A DNA stretch of 64,000 bases from JAKANT01 sp035502095 (GTDB taxonomy: Bacteria; Pseudomonadota; Gammaproteobacteria; Burkholderiales; Burkholderiaceae_F). The stretch spans positions 40,680 to 104,679 of the forward strand of contig DATJUX010000024.1 in assembly GCA_035502095.1 (NCBI GenBank), in the 5' to 3' direction. Made by a program: the position numbers and the translations under genes. Positions 60,578 through 64,000 of this stretch are shown here, in pieces. Below the pieces are notes generated by a model, which was given only the letters and a program-made list of their open reading frames with translations, did not search any database and had not been told where the DNA came from. Every line of letters starts with the position of its first letter. Positions within the stretch are counted from its first letter, which is position 1.

Positions 60578-63500
60578 ATGTCTCGCGACGTGCTCGACCT
60601 TTTTCACCCCGCGGTGAGCGCGTGGTTTTCCAGCGCGTTCGCCGCGCCGACCGCGGCGCAGGTCGACGCGTGGCCGGCGATCAAGGCGGGCAGGCATGCA
60701 CTGGTTGCCGCGCCCACGGGATCGGGCAAGACGCTGGCGGCGTTTCTCGCCGCGATCGATGCCCTGGTGCGTGAAGGGATCGGGCGCGGCCTCACGGACG
60801 AAACGCAGATCGTCTATGTCTCGCCGCTGAAGGCGCTGTCGAACGACATCCAGAAGAACCTGCAGGCGCCGCTGGCGGGCATCCGCGCCGAACTCGAGCA
60901 GCTCGGGCTGCCCGACGTGGAGATTCGCACGCTGGTGCGCACCGGCGATACCCCGCAGGGCGAGCGCGAGAGCATGCGCCGGCGCCCGCCGCATATCGTC
61001 GTGACCACGCCCGAATCGCTGTACATCCTGCTCACCAGCGAGTCCGGCCGCAAGATGCTTGCGACGACACGCACGGTGATCGTCGACGAGATCCACGCGC
61101 TCGCGCCCAACAAGCGCGGCGCGCACCTCGCGCTGTCGCTGCAGCGGCTCGAGGCGCTGACCGGGCGTACGCTGGTGCGGATCGGTCTTTCGGCGACCCA
61201 GAAACCGATCGAGGAGATCGCCCGGTTCCTCACCGGCGGCGGGGCCGGCTGCACGATCGTCGACACGGGTCACGTCCGTCGACGCGACCTCGCCATCGAG
61301 CTGCCTTCGGCGCCGCTCGAAGCGGTGATGTCGACCGAAGTCTGGACGCAGGTGTACGACCGGCTCGCGCAGCTCGTCACCGAGCACCGCACGACGCTCA
61401 TCTTCGTCAACACGCGGCGCCTCGCCGAGCGCGCGGCGCGTCACCTCTCGGAGCGCGTCGGCACCCAGTTCGTCACCGCGCACCACGGCAGCCTCGCACG
61501 CGAGCTGCGGCTCGATGCCGAGCAGCGCCTCAAGCGCGGCGAACTGCGCGCGCTGGTCGCCACGGCCTCGCTCGAACTCGGCATCGACATCGGCGACGTG
61601 GACCTGGTGTGCCAGCTCGGCTCGACGCGCTCGATCGCGGCGTTCCTGCAGCGCGTCGGACGCTCGGGGCACGCGGTCGGCGGACTGCCCAAGGGCCGGC
61701 TGTTTCCGCAGTCGCGCGACGAGTTGTGCGAATGCGCTGCGTTGCTCGACGCGGTACGCCGCGGCGAGCTGGATCGCATCACCCTGCCCTCCAAACCGCT
61801 CGACGTGCTCGCGCAGCAGATCGTGGCCGAGGTCGCGCTGCGCGAGTGGAACGAGGACGAGCTGTTCACGCTGTATCGGCGCGCGCTGCCGTTTCGCGCG
61901 CTGGCGCGCGCCGAGTTCGCCGAGGTCGTGCGCATGCTCGCCGACGGCTTCAGCACCCGACGCGGGCATCGCGCCGCGCCGCTGCATCGCGACGCGGTCA
62001 ACGGCGTGCTGCGCGGCCGGCGCGGCTCTGCGCTTGCCGCCGTGACATCGGGCGGCACGATTCCGGACACCGCCGACTACTCGGTCCTGCTGGAACCGCA
62101 GGCGCAGGTCATCGGCACCGTCAACGAAGACTTCGCGGTCGAGAGCCTGGCCGGCGACGTATTCCAGCTCGGCAACCAGTCGTACCGCATCGTGCGCGTC
62201 GAACGCGGCACGGTGCGCGTGGAGGATGCGAAGGGACTGACACCCTCGGTCCCGTTCTGGCTCGGCGAGGCGCCCGGGCGCACCGACGAGCTGTCGCAAT
62301 CGGTGTCGCGCTTGCGCGCCACGCTGGCCGAGCGTCTCGATGCGGGGGGACGCCCCGCCGCGCTGGCCTGGCTCACAGACACCGTCGGCATCGCCGCAGC
62401 GGCGGCGGAACAGATCGTCGATTACCTCGCCGCGGCCAAGGCGGCGCTGGGCGCGCTGCCGACGGTCGATCGCGTCGTGCTGGAACGCTTCTTCGACGAA
62501 TCGGGCGGCATGCAGCTCGTCGTGCACTCGCCCTTCGGCAGCCGCCTGAACCGCGCCTGGGGACTCGCCCTGCGCAAGCGGTTCTGCCGCAAGTTCGACT
62601 TCGAGCTGCAGGCAGGCGCCACCGAGGATGCGATCGTGCTGTCGCTGGCGACGGCGCACAGCTTTCCGCTGCTCGACGTCGCGCGTTACCTGAACGCGGC
62701 GACCGTGCGACCGTTGCTCGTGCAGGCACTGCTCGCCGCGCCGATGTTCCCCACCCGCTGGCGCTGGAACGCGACCATCGCGCTGGCGCTGCTGCGCTTC
62801 AGCGGCGGCCGCAAGGTGCCGCCGCAATTGCAGCGCATGCGCGCCGAGGACCTGCTGGCGACGATCTTTCCCGACCAGGTCGCCTGCGGCGAGAACATCG
62901 TCGGCGACCGCGAGATCCCCGATCACCCTCTCGTGCGGCAGACGATCGACGACTGCCTGCACGAGGCGATGGACATCGACGGCCTGGAGCGCGTGTTGCG
63001 CGCGATCGAGCAGGGCACGATCGAGGTGGTCGGGCGCGATCTGACCGAACCGTCGCCGCTGGCACTGGAGATCCTCTCGGCACGGCCGTACGCGTACCTG
63101 GACGATGCGCCGCTCGAGGAGCGCCGTACGCAGGCCGTGATGGCGCGCCGCTTCCTCGACGCCGAAACCGCGGCCGACCTCGGGCGGCTCGATGCCGATG
63201 CGATCGCGCGCGTGCGCGAGGAAGTCTGGCCCGAGGCGCGCAATGCCGATGAGCTGCACGATGCGCTGATGAGCCTCGGGTATTTGACCGCTGCGGAGGT
63301 CGATGGGCGCGCGGGGTGGCGCGGCTTCGCCGACGAGCTGGCGCGGGCGCAGCGTGCGACGTGGATGCGGGCCCCCCTCCCCTCGGAGGAGAGGGGTAGG
63401 GGAGAAGGAATCGACGCTTCGATCCTGATTCCCGCCGAGCGCCTGCCGGAGTTCGACGCGATCTACCCGCACGGCGCGATGCGGCCCGCCATCGAGGCAC

Positions 63501-64000
63501 CTGCCGAATACCGCAAGGCGTGGCAGCGCACGGAAGCACTCGCCGAGGTCCTGCGCGATCGCCTGCAAGGCCTCGGGCCGGTGACGGCCGAAGCGCTCGC
63601 GCGGTCGCTCGGCCTGGCTGCGGCGCCGATCGACGCAGCGCTGGTCCAGCTCGAATCCGAGGGTTCGGCGATGCGCGGCAGCTTCACGCCCGAGTCGACG
63701 CAGACCGAGTGGTGCGAGCGTCGCCTGCTGGCGCGCATCCATCGCTACACGGTGAATCGCCTGCGCCGGGAGATCGAACCGGTCGAGCCGCGCGATTTCA
63801 TGCGCTTCCTGTTCGAGTGGCAGCGCGTTGCGCCCGAGGCGCGCGTCGAGGGCGCCGACGCGGTCGCCAACATCGTGGCGCAGCTCGAAGGATTCGAGGC
63901 ACCGGCCGCCGCCTGGGAAACCGAGATCCTGCCGGCGCGTGTCAACGAATACGACCCCGCGTGGCTGGACGACCTGTCGCGCGCGGGACGTGTCGTGTGG
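60578..64000 (+). CDS. lhr: Lhr-type ATP-dependent helicase, 3' end beyond the window
   Basis: From ATG 60578 the frame is open to the window end (1141 residues seen; full Lhr is about 1400-1500). Motifs in order: motif I APTGSGKT (about 45), VSPLKALSND, DEIHAL (about 170), GLSATQKP (about 206), VATASLELGIDIGDVD and FLQRVGRSGHAVGG. The Lhr-specific winged helix and core C-terminal region follow, with GGTIPDTADYSV and RRLLARIHRYTVNRLR. Lhr unwinds RNA:DNA hybrids and is linked to DNA repair. At residues about 931-944 (APLPSEERGRGEG) a GC-hairpin repeat is read through in frame as an insertion. Confidence 0.93.
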   Translation, partial: MSRDVLDLFHPAVSAWFSSAFAAPTAAQVDAWPAIKAGRHALVAAPTGSGKTLAAFLAAIDALVREGIGRGLTDETQIVYVSPLKALSNDIQKNLQAPLAGIRAELEQLGLPDVEIRTLVRTGDTPQGERESMRRRPPHIVVTTPESLYILLTSESGRKMLATTRTVIVDEIHALAPNKRGAHLALSLQRLEALTGRTLVRIGLSATQKPIEEIARFLTGGGAGCTIVDTGHVRRRDLAIELPSAPLEAVMSTEVWTQVYDRLAQLVTEHRTTLIFVNTRRLAERAARHLSERVGTQFVTAHHGSLARELRLDAEQRLKRGELRALVATASLELGIDIGDVDLVCQLGSTRSIAAFLQRVGRSGHAVGGLPKGRLFPQSRDELCECAALLDAVRRGELDRITLPSKPLDVLAQQIVAEVALREWNEDELFTLYRRALPFRALARAEFAEVVRMLADGFSTRRGHRAAPLHRDAVNGVLRGRRGSALAAVTSGGTIPDTADYSVLLEPQAQVIGTVNEDFAVESLAGDVFQLGNQSYRIVRVERGTVRVEDAKGLTPSVPFWLGEAPGRTDELSQSVSRLRATLAERLDAGGRPAALAWLTDTVGIAAAAAEQIVDYLAAAKAALGALPTVDRVVLERFFDESGGMQLVVHSPFGSRLNRAWGLALRKRFCRKFDFELQAGATEDAIVLSLATAHSFPLLDVARYLNAATVRPLLVQALLAAPMFPTRWRWNATIALALLRFSGGRKVPPQLQRMRAEDLLATIFPDQVACGENIVGDREIPDHPLVRQTIDDCLHEAMDIDGLERVLRAIEQGTIEVVGRDLTEPSPLALEILSARPYAYLDDAPLEERRTQAVMARRFLDAETAADLGRLDADAIARVREEVWPEARNADELHDALMSLGYLTAAEVDGRAGWRGFADELARAQRATWMRAPLPSEERGRGEGIDASILIPAERLPEFDAIYPHGAMRPAIEAPAEYRKAWQRTEALAEVLRDRLQGLGPVTAEALARSLGLAAAPIDAALVQLESEGSAMRGSFTPESTQTEWCERRLLARIHRYTVNRLRREIEPVEPRDFMRFLFEWQRVAPEARVEGADAVANIVAQLEGFEAPAAAWETEILPARVNEYDPAWLDDLSRAGRVVW
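63374..63402. repeat. GC-rich hairpin repeat inside the lhr coding sequence
   Basis: CCCCTCCCCTC (63374-63384) pairs with GAGGGGTAGGGG (63391-63402) with a single bulged T and a 6-nt loop. It lies within lhr without breaking the frame, and encodes the Pro/Glu/Gly-rich APLPSEERGRGEG stretch. It belongs to the same type as the hairpins at 8.5, 25.3 and 56.7 kb. Confidence 0.65.

Noticed and set aside
1..64000. CRISPR arrays, tRNA, rRNA and insertion sequences
   Set aside because: Looked for regularly spaced direct repeats, cloverleaf-type segments and transposase genes; none seen.

Overview
The window is 64 kb of dense, GC-rich chromosomal DNA. Gene content (RND efflux, a TRAP transporter, OmpW, MarC, DHOR-type dihaem oxidoreductase, several periplasmic and lipoprotein genes) and codon use suggest a Gram-negative betaproteobacterium, probably Burkholderiales-like. 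That placement is inference from gene families. I saw no rRNA, tRNA, CRISPR array, insertion sequence or phage gene.

Layout. 1-4.6 kb: end of an RND adaptor gene, the RND pump, a lipoprotein hydrolase and a small exported protein. 4.7-15.5 kb: signalling. A membrane Ser/Thr kinase with a TPR-rich C-terminus is followed by an ECF sigma factor with a small membrane protein. After a methyltransferase-like gene and a dctPQM TRAP transporter comes a second ECF sigma factor (Sig-70_X6 type) directly upstream of a second kinase of the same architecture. 15.7-19 kb: dihaem oxidoreductase, a DUF4188 protein and a broken tandem-GGDEF gene. 19.2-23.4 kb: a complete FrcBCA-type sugar ABC operon with its ROK regulator and a perfect operator-like palindrome upstream. 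23.5-30.8 kb: mostly exported proteins (phosphatase, cytochrome c, Ig-like lipoprotein, lipase, OmpW) plus an HExxH protein. 30.8-37.3 kb: a divergent enolase, small membrane proteins, a metallo-beta-lactamase-fold protein, an APH-like kinase overlapping a ketopantoate-reductase-like gene, and two decayed genes (EamA-like, M13 peptidase). 37.3-40.7 kb: AMP-ligase, KAS II and MarR, with a palindrome just upstream of MarR. 40.7-46.1 kb: a membrane protein, dienelactone hydrolase, MarC, a repeat-filled gap, an unrecognised 429-residue protein and a TauD-like dioxygenase. 46.1-51.1 kb: a Gld-type ABC exporter operon. 51.5-60.3 kb: 2,4-dienoyl-CoA-reductase-like SDR, PAS-GGDEF-EAL protein, phosphoesterase, DUF3047, a DHFR-fold protein, an exported methyltransferase and a TIR-transmembrane-ankyrin protein. 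60.6 kb to the end: Lhr helicase, cut by the window edge.

Most genes are ordinary. The best leads are the two-kinase/ECF signalling set, the TIR-TM-ankyrin protein, the orphan 429-residue protein, an enolase with altered active-site residues, two regulator palindromes, and three families of short dispersed repeats, some of which run into coding sequence and form the C-termini of proteins or an in-frame insertion in Lhr. Starts were chosen from ribosome-binding sites, overlaps and family lengths. No database search was possible.
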